Shown piece after piece: positions 1 through 8,541 of a stretch of 64,000 nt of DNA. The DNA comes from Chitinophaga eiseniae. GTDB lineage: Bacteria; Bacteroidota; Bacteroidia; Chitinophagales; Chitinophagaceae. The stretch lies in the NCBI RefSeq assembly GCF_012641265.1, contig NZ_JABAHZ010000003.1:682001-746000 (forward strand). Reading direction: 5' to 3'. The first letter of the stretch is position 1. Each line of letters begins with the position of its first letter. The notes beneath the pieces were generated by a model. The model worked only from the letters and a program-made list of their open reading frames with translations, was not told where the DNA came from and searched no databases. The position numbers and the translations under genes were made by a program.

Positions 1-221
1 ATGAAGACAGCGGACCGCAAACCCACCTGTTTGAAGACAGGGTCATGAAAATAGGCGCCATCAAAATAGGCCGCAGAAGCAGCATAGGCGCCAGGTCTAT
101 CATTTTATACGATAGCGAAATCGGGGATGACGTAAACATTACCCCGCTATCGCTGGTGATGAAGGGAGAAAAATTACAACCTGGTACCAACTGGACAGGC
201 AGCCCTGTAAAACCAGAATAA
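1..221 (+). CDS. C-terminal end of a hexapeptide-repeat (left-handed beta-helix) protein, partial
   Basis: An open frame enters the window at base 3 and stops at the TAA at 219-221, giving about 72 residues. It contains the turn-rich pattern IGAIKIGRRSSIGARSI followed by EIGDDVNI, typical of hexapeptide-repeat beta-helix domains, and ends in a GTNWTGSPVKP-like tail. That ending resembles the C-terminus of Pls/PosA-type NRPS-like proteins, large proteins with an adenylation domain, a carrier domain and a beta-helix tail. The upstream part lies outside the window, so the parent protein is an inference. A lone acyltransferase of the LbH family is the main alternative. Confidence 0.5.
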   Translation, partial: EDSGPQTHLFEDRVMKIGAIKIGRRSSIGARSIILYDSEIGDDVNITPLSLVMKGEKLQPGTNWTGSPVKPE

Positions 222-249
222 TTGATATAACGATGACGGGTAAACGAAA

Positions 250-774
250 ATGATCACCATCCAACCCATACAAATCCGCGAACATTATGCGCTTATCAAC
301 AGCATGATGGAACAGCTGCATATCTCGGAAAAAGAATTTTTCCTGAAAACAGCTGCCTGGGAAAGTATTGCGTCCGGCTACATGCAGCATGTAATAGACA
401 CCCAGGAAGCCTGCGATGGTACCTGCCTGCTGGCATACGTCGATAATACACCGGCAGGCTTTATCTTTGCTTACCTGGAAGAAACAGATGAAAGCCGTAT
501 TGAGGATTATACCAATGATACGCTGTATGTTTCTGATGGTTATGTAGACAAAGCCTTCCGTCGCCAGGGCCTCTACCGCCTGATGAATGAAGAGCTGGAG
601 AAAATCTATATCGCGAAAGGCATACGCAGGATCGTCAGGTATACCCTTACCAATAATCACCGCATGCAGCAATTCCTGTCTACCCAACAATATACTCCCG
701 TAAGACTGGTGTACGAGAAATGGTTAACCGACGATGGGAAAAATACGCTGCCACTGTTTCCGGAGCAACCTTAA
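250..774 (+). CDS. GNAT-family N-acetyltransferase
   Basis: This 174-residue protein has the length and layout of a single GNAT domain. The central strand with LAYVDNTPAGFIFAYLEE corresponds to beta-4. It is followed by DGYVDKAFRRQGLYRLMNEELEK, which matches the acetyl-CoA pyrophosphate-binding motif A (R/Q-x-x-G-x-G/A) in relaxed form, RRQGLY. The C-terminal section with TNNHRMQQFLSTQQYTPVRLVYEKWL fits the usual end of the fold. The acceptor substrate cannot be deduced. It starts 28 bases after the preceding gene and ends just before a strong bidirectional hairpin terminator, so the two plus-strand genes probably share a transcript. Confidence 0.8.
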   Translation: MITIQPIQIREHYALINSMMEQLHISEKEFFLKTAAWESIASGYMQHVIDTQEACDGTCLLAYVDNTPAGFIFAYLEETDESRIEDYTNDTLYVSDGYVDKAFRRQGLYRLMNEELEKIYIAKGIRRIVRYTLTNNHRMQQFLSTQQYTPVRLVYEKWLTDDGKNTLPLFPEQP

Positions 775-801
775 ATCTTTAGACCTCATCCCAAAAAATA
801 C

Positions 802-839
802 AGCGGGAGAAGATATATTTACCTATATCTTCTCCCGCT
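802..839. terminator. Bidirectional intrinsic terminator
   Basis: A perfect 16-bp inverted repeat (AGCGGGAGAAGATATA and its complement) with a 6-base loop lies between the convergent acetyltransferase and GH88 genes. It is flanked by an A-run on the left and AT-rich sequence on the right, so it can end transcription from both sides. Confidence 0.85.
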
Positions 840-859
840 ATAAAAATTTATTACAATAG

Positions 860-2080
860 TTACTTTGCCCATTGCTTATACCGCAGCAACGCCTCTACAA
901 AGTAATAGTCGGCATAAGTCAGCGGCACATCCACTTCCGATTTATGCGGCAGGGAACCTACGCTATGCATTAATATAAAGTCGTTGTTCTCTCCTTCCTT
1001 AGCCAGGTAAGCCGGGCTGCAAAGACTGTTCAGCATCTTTTCTGCTGCATTCCAGTAACGTTTACCATCAGCTTTATTGGTGTAGCCACTCAGTTCCAGT
1101 AATGCAGATGCGGCTACTGCTGCAGCAGATACATCGCGGGGCGCATTCGGAATACCGGGTGCATCATAATCCCAGTAAGGCACCCCGTCTGCCGGCATCT
1201 TCGGATTGTTGAGGATATAATTTGCTATATGGCGGGCTTGTTCCAGGTAAGTTTTGTCTTTAGTGTCCCGGTACATCATGGTATAACCATAAAGTCCCCA
1301 GGCCTGACCACGTGACCAGGCAGAGCTGTCGGCCGCTCCCTGGTGGGTTTTACGCTCATGTACAGCACCGGTGGCCGGATCGTAATCCACTACGTGATAC
1401 GAGCTATAATCCGGGCGGAAATGATTTTTGATAGTGGTGTTGGCATGTATGCGGGCAATCTTTGCAAACTGTGGATCGCCGCTTTCACGCGTAGCCCAGT
1501 TCAGCAGCTCCAGGTTCATCATATTATCGATGATCACCGGGAACTTCCAGCTGCCATGGTCCCATGATTTGATACAGCCCACTGTAGGGTTAAAGCGGGA
1601 AGATAAAGACCTGGCACTGGTGAGCAATATGCTTTTATAGGCGGTATCTTTCGTGATGCTTAACGCGTTGCCAAAAGGGCAATACATCATAAATCCCAGG
1701 TCGTGTGTATGGGTATTAAATTGCTCTTTTTTTACCAGCTCCATACGCTTCAATGCTTCTGCTTTGAATGCCGGGTCTTTCGTGTATTCATACAGGTACC
1801 AGGTAGTACCGGGATAAAACCCGGATGTCCACCAACCGGAATTGGAAGTCATTAAGCTACCATCTTTGCTGTCGGTAGTGCGGGGCAATACGCTATCCGG
1901 CACATGGGTCATCATCAGTTTATATTGCCGTGCGGCAAATTGCAGGGTGGCATCGGCTTTTGCCAATAGGGCTTTGTCCGCTTTACCGGATTGTGCATAC
2001 GTTTGCAATATCAGTACCGGCAATAGTAATACCGTAAAGAACAGGTTCTTTTTCATAACCGTTGATTGTAAGATGATCAT
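860..2080 (-). CDS. Unsaturated glucuronyl hydrolase, GH88 family, secreted
   Basis: GH88 enzymes hydrate the 4,5-double bond of the unsaturated uronic acid left by polysaccharide lyases, releasing 4-deoxy-5-keto-uronate. The protein (406 aa from this start) has the two catalytic aspartates of the family in HDLGFM (D127) and IIDNMMN (D185), and the conserved SRGQAWGLYGY stretch. A signal peptide is visible: MKKNLFFTVLLLPVLILQTYAQ. The listed ATG overlaps the stop of the upstream LacI gene in an ATGA, which suggests coupling. The ATG at 2056 gives a cleaner signal peptide and is an equally good start. It is the last gene of the kduI/kduD operon, and it should act on oligosaccharides produced by the lyase of this locus. 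Confidence 0.9.
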   Translation of the reverse strand: MIILQSTVMKKNLFFTVLLLPVLILQTYAQSGKADKALLAKADATLQFAARQYKLMMTHVPDSVLPRTTDSKDGSLMTSNSGWWTSGFYPGTTWYLYEYTKDPAFKAEALKRMELVKKEQFNTHTHDLGFMMYCPFGNALSITKDTAYKSILLTSARSLSSRFNPTVGCIKSWDHGSWKFPVIIDNMMNLELLNWATRESGDPQFAKIARIHANTTIKNHFRPDYSSYHVVDYDPATGAVHERKTHQGAADSSAWSRGQAWGLYGYTMMYRDTKDKTYLEQARHIANYILNNPKMPADGVPYWDYDAPGIPNAPRDVSAAAVAASALLELSGYTNKADGKRYWNAAEKMLNSLCSPAYLAKEGENNDFILMHSVGSLPHKSEVDVPLTYADYYFVEALLRYKQWAK

Positions 2081-3132
2081 TTCTTTTTTCCGCCAGCCTT
2101 TACCATTCCGGCAGTAGACTCGCGGGCTATCAGTTGAATAGGTATTATTTCCTGTGAATAACGGGGTGCTGTAGCAGAAGCCTGGCTGGTGATCAGCTCC
2201 ATTAAAGCAGCTACCACCCGCTCGCCCATCATAGTCGGGTACTGGTCTACGCTGGTAACGGGAGGCGTTACTATTTCCGTACGCGGATCATTGGAATACC
2301 CTACAATTTTCAGGTCTTCCGGCACCCGCACATTTATTTTACGGCAATACTCCATAATGGTAATAGCAGTAGTATCATTGGAAGCAAAAATACCGTCGGG
2401 GTAAGGCGTTTGAGCGAATATCTTTTCGCAGGCCTGCCAGGCATTATCACGGGTTAGCTCCTGGTAAAAAACACGTGTCTTTTTGAAGGGCAGTTTATTC
2501 TCCTGCAAAGCGTGCTTATAGCCTGATACCCGCTCTACATACAGGTTACAGGTAAGCGGCCCGGAAATATGTACAATATCTTTACATCCCCTTTCTATCA
2601 GGTGGGTAGTAGCGGTGTATCCTCCTACGTAATCATCTCCCTTAATTACTTTCACATTGTAATCTTTGGGTACCCGGTCGAAAAATATCAGGGGAATATT
2701 GTTATCCTTAAATACATCAAAATGCGAAAAGTCGGTGGTATATAAAGTGGTAGACACTACCAAACCATCCACCCTGGCGGAGTACAGGGTATTTACCAGC
2801 GCCACCTCCTGGTCATAGGAATCGTTCGACTGGCAGATGATCAGGTTATACCCGTACTCCTGCAGTTTATTCTGAATAATGGTACTGATCGTCGCCGGGA
2901 AGAACATGGAAATACGGGGTACGATAAGACCGATGGTCTTACTTTTGTTATTGCGCAACCCCGCTGCCAGCGCATTGGGGCGATACCCCAGTTTGCGGGC
3001 CATTTTCTTCACCTTATCCTTCGTACGTGCGCTGATGTTAGGATTATCATTCAGGGCACGTGACACCGTAGATACAGAAAGCTTTAACTCTTCTGCAATA
3101 TCTACTATCGTTTTTTCAGTACGCTTGCTCAT
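2077..3132 (-). CDS. LacI-family transcriptional regulator of the uronate locus
   Basis: A 351-residue LacI-type repressor. The N-terminal helix-turn-helix (residues about 8-30, DIAEELKLSVSTVSRAL) and hinge (residues about 45-60, GYRPNALAAGLRNNKS) are followed by a periplasmic-binding-like sensor domain beginning IGLIVPRISMFF. It lies inside the operon it probably controls, between kduD (17 bases upstream) and GH88 (4-base overlap). LacI proteins bind short palindromes with a central CG. The palindromes TGCAAACGTTTGCA before the DUF2264, susC, uxaA and transporter genes are the obvious candidate operators. The inducer is not shown by sequence; KDG or a related uronate intermediate is likely by analogy with KdgR-type regulators. 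Confidence 0.9.
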   Translation of the reverse strand: MSKRTEKTIVDIAEELKLSVSTVSRALNDNPNISARTKDKVKKMARKLGYRPNALAAGLRNNKSKTIGLIVPRISMFFPATISTIIQNKLQEYGYNLIICQSNDSYDQEVALVNTLYSARVDGLVVSTTLYTTDFSHFDVFKDNNIPLIFFDRVPKDYNVKVIKGDDYVGGYTATTHLIERGCKDIVHISGPLTCNLYVERVSGYKHALQENKLPFKKTRVFYQELTRDNAWQACEKIFAQTPYPDGIFASNDTTAITIMEYCRKINVRVPEDLKIVGYSNDPRTEIVTPPVTSVDQYPTMMGERVVAALMELITSQASATAPRYSQEIIPIQLIARESTAGMVKAGGKKK

Positions 3133-3149
3133 GTGTGGAATATAAATTT

Positions 3150-3911
3150 TTATCTTCCCATCCAGCCGCCATCAACGGTGAGAATGGTACCATGTACATA
3201 GTCTGCCGCCTTGGAAGCCAGGAAAATAACTGGTCCTGCAAAATCTTCCGGCTCTCCCCAGCGCCCTGCCGGAATACGCTCCAGGATGGAGGTGCTCCGC
3301 TGCTGGTCAGCCCGCAATGCCGCGGTGTTATCCGTAGCAATATATCCCGGGGCAATGGCGTTCACGTTCACTCCCTTTGAAGCCCACTCATTGGCAAATG
3401 CCTTTACCAGCGATCCTACAGCACCCTTACTGGCTGCATAACCCGGTACGTTAATACCTCCCTGGAAAGTGAGCAAAGAGGCTGTAAAGATAACTTTTCC
3501 GCTTCCACGTGCAATCATTCCTTTTCCAATTTCACGGGTCAGGATAAATTGGGCGTTCAGGTTAATGTTAATCACCTCGTCCCAGTATTCATCCGGGTGC
3601 TCTGCTGCCGGCTTCCGGAGAATAGTACCCGCATTGTTCACCAAAATATCTATTACAGGCGCTTCCTGCCCTAGTTGCCTGATAAAAGTATAAAGGGCTT
3701 CCCGGCTGGAGAAATCGCACTGGTATGCCTTAAAATTACGCCCCAGGGCCTTTACTTCGTTTTCCACCTCACTGCCGCTCAGCTCCAGGGAAGCGGAAAC
3801 GCCTATAATATCAGCACCTGCCGATGCCAGCGCCACCGCCATCGCTTTACCAATACCCCGTTTACATCCTGTTACCAGCGCCGTTTTTCCTTTTAACTGA
3901 AATAAGTCCAT
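3150..3911 (-). CDS. kduD: 2-dehydro-3-deoxy-D-gluconate 5-dehydrogenase KduD (SDR)
   Basis: KduD interconverts 2,5-diketo-3-deoxygluconate (DKII) and KDG with NAD(H), the last step of unsaturated uronate breakdown before KdgK. The 253-aa classic SDR shows the TGCKRGIG cofactor motif near residue 14, NNAG near residue 92, and the catalytic triad S145, Y158 and K162 in GYAASKGA. The stretch NVNAIAPGYIATDNTAALRAD is characteristic of KduD-like gluconate 5-dehydrogenases. It lies between the GH105 fusion and the LacI gene and in the same operon as kduI, which supports KduD over a generic SDR. Confidence 0.9.
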   Translation of the reverse strand: MDLFQLKGKTALVTGCKRGIGKAMAVALASAGADIIGVSASLELSGSEVENEVKALGRNFKAYQCDFSSREALYTFIRQLGQEAPVIDILVNNAGTILRKPAAEHPDEYWDEVININLNAQFILTREIGKGMIARGSGKVIFTASLLTFQGGINVPGYAASKGAVGSLVKAFANEWASKGVNVNAIAPGYIATDNTAALRADQQRSTSILERIPAGRWGEPEDFAGPVIFLASKAADYVHGTILTVDGGWMGR

Positions 3912-3960
3912 AAAAATAGGTTAAGCTCTTCCTCCCACGTGTGGCGGGAGAAAGAGAATA

Positions 3961-6177
3961 TTATTGAATATTCACCTGCAAAGGTTGTTTGATCTTCTGT
4001 GAAAATGCCTCCAGGTAGCTGAACCAGGCATCAGCCGAGGTAATCCGGCCTCCCTTACTCCAGGCTGCTCCGAAATAATATACATACGGCTGCTGACTAC
4101 TGGCAGTACCAGGACTAAACAGGTGTACATTATCTGTCTTCATACCAGGTACTTCACGGGCAAATACACAGCCCGTACCAATGGTACCATCTTCGCCATG
4201 TACCGGCTCCCAATAACCCATCACCCCATTTTTCTCGTCCAGCAACATAGCACCCGGATCTTTACGCTTCACCAACCCTGTTACTACCGGGAGCTCATTT
4301 CCCTTGAAATGATACTGCACCGACATTTTATTGAGCTGCGAACCCGCATCCAGCGAAATTGTTTTGGTAACGGTAACGGGTATACTACCAGCCTGCCAGC
4401 TATCGTAAGTCAGTGCAAACGTAGTACGCAACGGCCCATTGTCAAGCGATTTCCACTGACGGTAATTCTTTGGATAGTAAATGGTATCCTTCCCGGCAGG
4501 CGCGGTGTCACCCGCTCCCAATGTCAGGCCCACACTGAAATAATCCAATCCCTGGCCGTTGTCGTGATGATAATTATCCAGTTTATACCAGGTATCTATC
4601 ACCATATCTGTAGTCCGCTTCGCCCATACATCAATACCATAAGCCATTTCCTTCGGAACCTGCTCCAATGCCTTACCGTACATGCGATAAGCCATCCGGT
4701 CGTTCTCCCAGGCATAGTCATCTTTACGCTCCGGTACATAACGGCCATAGGTGGCTGTTTTCACAGGTGCGGGACTACCCTTTTCCAAATGTGCATATAC
4801 ATGCGATGCCGCCGGTACGGTTACCTGCAACAACAGCTGCCTGGCCGTTTTACCACCTTCATAGATCAGCTGGTAAGGAATTTCCTGTCCGCTCAACGCA
4901 TCCACTACCTTAAAAGGCGATGGTAAAGACTTTCCCATCTTAGCTGTCAGCGAAGCATAAGGAATCTCCACAAGATCCCCTTCCCGGTTAATACCAGTAT
5001 TATTGGAGATGGTAAGCGCCGCAGGGTTTTTCTTTAAATCATATTTAATCAACTCTGACCCGGCCAACAGGAACGCACCTACGCCATATACCTCTGTATC
5101 ATCTGCGGTGGCCTTTCCCGGGGCAGCGCCTATTTCCTGTACAAAACCCAGTTTGCCGTTGGGATGCACGCAACCCACCAGTCCCTGCCATCCTTTTTGT
5201 ATTACCGGCATAAATTCCTTCTCCGGCAACAATCCGTTATTCACCCCCCACATCAACGCATATACGTAAAAGCCTGTACCGCTTGTTTCCTTGGCAGGGT
5301 AGTTAGCCGGATCCAGCAGGCTCGCATGCCAGGTGCCATCTGCGGTTTGCAATGCAGCAATACGATACGCCAGCTGCTTGTACAGCTCCTGGAAACGCGC
5401 TTTGCCGGCGTATCCGGCAGGCATATTATCCAGCATACGGACCAGTCCACCCATTACCCATCCGTTACCGCGACTCCAATACACATTGGTACCATTCTTT
5501 TCTTTCTTACCGATATAGCTACCATCGCGGTAGTACAAACTATCCTGCTTGTTGTATAGAAAATCGGTCGTCTTCCACCATAGTTTATCGGCAGTTTCCA
5601 GGTACCGGGGATCGCCTGTGGCAGTGGACAAATAAGCCAGTGCGGGCGGGCCCATAAACAAGGCATCGCACCAGGCCCATTCGCGGTGATGAATCCCATT
5701 CTTCCATTCGAGCGACTCGGTGTGCGGCTGCGCCACAATACTATCCGCCAGCTTACGGAAGCGATCTATCATCACCGGGTCTTTATATACGCTGTACAAC
5801 TGCGCATACAACTGCCCTACGCAGTATTCGTCTGCAAAAAAGCGATCAGGCCCGGTATTCCATTCATTATCCCTTCCTACCTGTAACAGCCGGTCTACAA
5901 AAAATGAACGGCCGGTTACCTGTGCCAGCGACATCATACCGGCATACATAGCGCCGTTGGTCCAGTCGGTGGGTGCGTGATTCCAGCCCTGTTCCGTAAT
6001 ATGACGCCACTGCCAGGAAGCTACTTTCTCCATCTGTGCTTTTACAACAGGCGCTGTAAACACATCTTCGAATACCGTGGCATGCTTTACTGTAGCCGGA
6101 CCGGTGGCATATACCGGTAAGCCGGCCTGCAGAAAAGACAAGCCCAGCAAGCTTCCTGCGATAATTTTTTTCATCAT
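3961..6177 (-). CDS. GH105-type unsaturated galacturonyl/rhamnogalacturonyl hydrolase fused to a DUF4861 domain
   Basis: A secreted protein of 738 aa with two modules. Residues about 40-385 form an (alpha/alpha)6 GH88/GH105 domain. AWCDALFMGPPALAYL matches the YteR catalytic region and places the acid at D171, and YWSRGNGWVMGGLVRML is the second conserved block. Residues about 395-735 match the layout of DUF4861 (YASLTAKMGKSLPSPFKVVD at the start, TGLVKRKDPGAMLLDEKNG later), a beta-sandwich module often next to or fused with uronate hydrolases. A signal peptide (MMKKIIAGSLLGLSFLQAG) is present; M2 at 6174 is an alternative start. Known chemistry is hydration of a terminal unsaturated galacturonate. 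The role of DUF4861 is unknown to me. Confidence 0.85.
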   Translation of the reverse strand: MMKKIIAGSLLGLSFLQAGLPVYATGPATVKHATVFEDVFTAPVVKAQMEKVASWQWRHITEQGWNHAPTDWTNGAMYAGMMSLAQVTGRSFFVDRLLQVGRDNEWNTGPDRFFADEYCVGQLYAQLYSVYKDPVMIDRFRKLADSIVAQPHTESLEWKNGIHHREWAWCDALFMGPPALAYLSTATGDPRYLETADKLWWKTTDFLYNKQDSLYYRDGSYIGKKEKNGTNVYWSRGNGWVMGGLVRMLDNMPAGYAGKARFQELYKQLAYRIAALQTADGTWHASLLDPANYPAKETSGTGFYVYALMWGVNNGLLPEKEFMPVIQKGWQGLVGCVHPNGKLGFVQEIGAAPGKATADDTEVYGVGAFLLAGSELIKYDLKKNPAALTISNNTGINREGDLVEIPYASLTAKMGKSLPSPFKVVDALSGQEIPYQLIYEGGKTARQLLLQVTVPAASHVYAHLEKGSPAPVKTATYGRYVPERKDDYAWENDRMAYRMYGKALEQVPKEMAYGIDVWAKRTTDMVIDTWYKLDNYHHDNGQGLDYFSVGLTLGAGDTAPAGKDTIYYPKNYRQWKSLDNGPLRTTFALTYDSWQAGSIPVTVTKTISLDAGSQLNKMSVQYHFKGNELPVVTGLVKRKDPGAMLLDEKNGVMGYWEPVHGEDGTIGTGCVFAREVPGMKTDNVHLFSPGTASSQQPYVYYFGAAWSKGGRITSADAWFSYLEAFSQKIKQPLQVNIQ

Positions 6178-6195
6178 GATAACAACTATTATCAG

Positions 6196-7110
6196 TTAAC
6201 GTAAATCCGTGATCTTGCAATGATCCATATCCCCGTAGTCCAGGTTTTCACCAGCCATCCCCCAGATAAAGGTATAGTTGCTGGTGCCTGCGCCGGAGTG
6301 TACCGACCAGGGGGGTGAAATCACCGCCTGCTCATTCTGCATCCAGATATGGCGGGTTTCATGTGGCTGCCCCATAAAGTGACATACCGATTGCCCTTCC
6401 GGTACTTCAAAATAAAAATATACTTCCATTCTCCGGTCGTGCGTATGCGCCGGCATAGTATTCCACACGCTGCCAGGTTGCAGCTCTGTCATACCCATCT
6501 GCAGCTGGCAGGTTTCCAGTACACTGTTCACCAGCAGCTTATTGATAGTACGGTGATTGGAAGTTTCTAAAGCGCCCAGCGTTACCACTTCTCCTTCTTT
6601 TTTCGATACTTTACGGGTAGGGTAAGTATGATGTGCCGGGGTAGAGTTCAGGTAAAATTTAGCCGGACTTTGTGCATGCTTGCTATGGAAGACGATGTCC
6701 TTACTTCCTTTCCCGATATACAACGCTTCTTTAAATGCCAGCTCATATTTTACACCGTCTACTTCTACCCAACCATCGCCGCCTACATTGATCATGCCCA
6801 GCTCCCTTCTTTCGAGGAAATAGCTGGCTTTCAGCAGGTCGATGGTTTCCAGTACCACCGGGCCTTTCACCGGCATAACACCGCCAAACAGGTAACGGTC
6901 ATAATGTGTATGTGTCCAGTGAATATGATCTGCTTCAAAAAGTTTCTCCATTAGAAAAGCCTGTCTCAGCTGTGCAGTATCCATGTGCTTCACTTCTGTG
7001 GGACTACTGGCATACCTGGATACTAACGTGAGGCTCGTATGCTGTGCAGTATCTGCATGTTTTACTTCTGCCGGACTACTGCCGTACTTTGAATCTATCG
7101 TGGTGCTCAT
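6196..7110 (-). CDS. kduI: 5-keto-4-deoxyuronate isomerase KduI, with duplicated N-terminus
   Basis: KduI converts 4-deoxy-L-threo-5-hexosulose uronate to DKII, the substrate of KduD. The cupin-type isomerase is recognised by DHIHWTHTHYDRYLFGGVMPV, the metal-site region NTMPAHTHDRRMEVYFYF, and SPPWSVHSGAGTSNYTFIWGMAGEN. It has 304 residues where the family usually has about 280. The extra length is a second copy of the N-terminal strand: KYGSSPAEVKHADTAQ near residue 8 and RYASSPTEVKHMDTAQ near residue 32. No other Met occurs before residue 43, so the extension appears to be translated. It is co-directional with the DUF2264 gene upstream and the GH105 fusion downstream. Confidence 0.93.
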   Translation of the reverse strand: MSTTIDSKYGSSPAEVKHADTAQHTSLTLVSRYASSPTEVKHMDTAQLRQAFLMEKLFEADHIHWTHTHYDRYLFGGVMPVKGPVVLETIDLLKASYFLERRELGMINVGGDGWVEVDGVKYELAFKEALYIGKGSKDIVFHSKHAQSPAKFYLNSTPAHHTYPTRKVSKKEGEVVTLGALETSNHRTINKLLVNSVLETCQLQMGMTELQPGSVWNTMPAHTHDRRMEVYFYFEVPEGQSVCHFMGQPHETRHIWMQNEQAVISPPWSVHSGAGTSNYTFIWGMAGENLDYGDMDHCKITDLR

Positions 7111-7156
7111 ATAGTTAGTATTATATGTTTTATTTCAGAAAGCCTACTGCTTTCTG

Positions 7157-8422
7157 CTAATAATTTACGTGATAATCTTTCTTTATTTTCTTTCCTGACC
7201 ATACCTTTTGCGCGGTCCATTCTGCCGCAGGATCTGTCCAGAAAGGGTCTGTGGCGGGCAATCCCAATGCCAGGAAGCCATTGGTGCAGATATATAAACT
7301 ACCGGTGGAAGTATATACATCCGCTACTTCCGGCTGATGCCCGCAAATGCCCAGTTGTAGCCATCCCTGCTTATCGAAGGTGCCTTCCATTTCGAAAATG
7401 TTTTTCATGATGGCGGTCATGGCGCAACGCACCTGTGCAGGCGTAACGCCTTCGGGCAACTGGTGCTGAAGCGCCAGCTGCACCAGTGGCTGAAATGCAG
7501 CCGTGCGGTAGGTCATGGATCTTCCCAATGCGGGGTAAGTACCATCCGGCGCAATCATGCGTTCCTGTAATTCGGCATAACGCTGCATCCGTTTGATACC
7601 TTGTTCTAAATCAGCCTTGGCCCATTGTCCTTTATCTACCAATACTTTTAGCATATCGGTAAACATAGGATGCATCACATACCCGTTGTAGTAGTCTAAC
7701 GAAAACTGCGGACCATCGCTATAAAAGCCATCCCCTGCATACCATTCCTGTATTTTTTTAGTAGCTACCATGGTGCGCATCGGTTCCCATTCTTCGTTGA
7801 TCGACAACAGGAAAGCCTCTACCATGGCAGCAAACAACAACCAGTTATTATAAGCCGGGCGTATACGTCTCAGTTCTTTCAGCTCTTTCACCACATTGGC
7901 TTTGGTGGTATTGTCGAGCGGTTGCCATAACGCTTCCGGCGCCCGCATAAATGTCTGGCACAGGTAAGCGGCATCCACCAGTGGCTGGCCTTCTGAGCGG
8001 AAATTAAGATAGTCGGGAGAAGAAGGATTTACGGCGTTTACAATGCCCTGCAATACCTGCCCACGTACTTCCTGCCGCAGCTTGCCTTCCGCCGTAGTAT
8101 CGTCGGGCAATGCCAGCCAGGGCGCCAGGCCGGATATACAACGGGCAAATGCTTCGAGGTAAGTCACCTTTTCGACTGCCAGCCCATATCCCGGGCCTTT
8201 CTCTAAAGGCATATTTTTCTTCAACGTGCCTTTACTCATATTTTCTACCACCGGCCGGGCAATACGATGTAATAAATTTACCTGGTACTGCCGGTCAGGT
8301 ATAGCGGCTCCCATGGCGGAAGCGCTACGCTCATTCATGGCGGAGGCCAGTACGCCGGCCGGCGCGATGGCCCCGGCTAAACCAGCCAGCGGCGCTATTT
8401 TGATAAAGTTTCTGCGTTCCAA
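7157..8422 (-). CDS. DUF2264-domain protein, exported, probable uronidase-type enzyme
   Basis: This 421-aa protein matches the DUF2264 layout of an (alpha/alpha)-barrel. Recognisable blocks are YLEAFARCISGLAPWLALPDD, YNNWLLFAAMVEAFLL, GDGFYSDGPQFSLDYYNGYVMHP and AVLGRSMTYR-like TYPALGRSMTYRTAAFQP. The N-terminus MERRNFIKIAPLAGLAGAIAPAGVLA looks like a Tat-type export signal. I recall DUF2264 proteins being linked to the beta-glucuronidase family GH154, but I am not certain of that link. In this operon a role in removing a uronic acid or in another late trimming step is reasonable. It is the first gene after an operator-like palindrome at 8492-8505, so a second transcription unit probably starts here. 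Confidence 0.75.
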   Translation of the reverse strand: MERRNFIKIAPLAGLAGAIAPAGVLASAMNERSASAMGAAIPDRQYQVNLLHRIARPVVENMSKGTLKKNMPLEKGPGYGLAVEKVTYLEAFARCISGLAPWLALPDDTTAEGKLRQEVRGQVLQGIVNAVNPSSPDYLNFRSEGQPLVDAAYLCQTFMRAPEALWQPLDNTTKANVVKELKELRRIRPAYNNWLLFAAMVEAFLLSINEEWEPMRTMVATKKIQEWYAGDGFYSDGPQFSLDYYNGYVMHPMFTDMLKVLVDKGQWAKADLEQGIKRMQRYAELQERMIAPDGTYPALGRSMTYRTAAFQPLVQLALQHQLPEGVTPAQVRCAMTAIMKNIFEMEGTFDKQGWLQLGICGHQPEVADVYTSTGSLYICTNGFLALGLPATDPFWTDPAAEWTAQKVWSGKKIKKDYHVNY

Positions 8423-8491
8423 TGTAGAATTACTTTGACGTGGTTAATGTGACTCTTTCGCGGATATACGGCTGTAACGGCACTAATGTAA

Positions 8492-8505
8492 TGCAAACGT
8501 TTGCA
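8492..8505. promoter_or_regulatory. LacI-type operator, perfect 14-bp palindrome
   Basis: TGCAAACGTTTGCA is a perfect palindrome with a central CG, the hallmark of LacI-family sites. It lies 70 bases before the start of the DUF2264 gene, in the 119-base gap after the lyase gene. The same sequence recurs at 18725, and one-mismatch forms occur at 15220 and 15445. Confidence 0.8.
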
Positions 8506-8541
8506 AAAATCAAGCTTTTTTATAAAAAAAGCGGAAATACA

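Noticed and set aside
4123..4926. A 267-codon open frame antisense to the GH105-DUF4861 gene
   Set aside because: No recognisable domain, and the sense strand carries a clear enzyme with signal peptide and catalytic motifs throughout this stretch.
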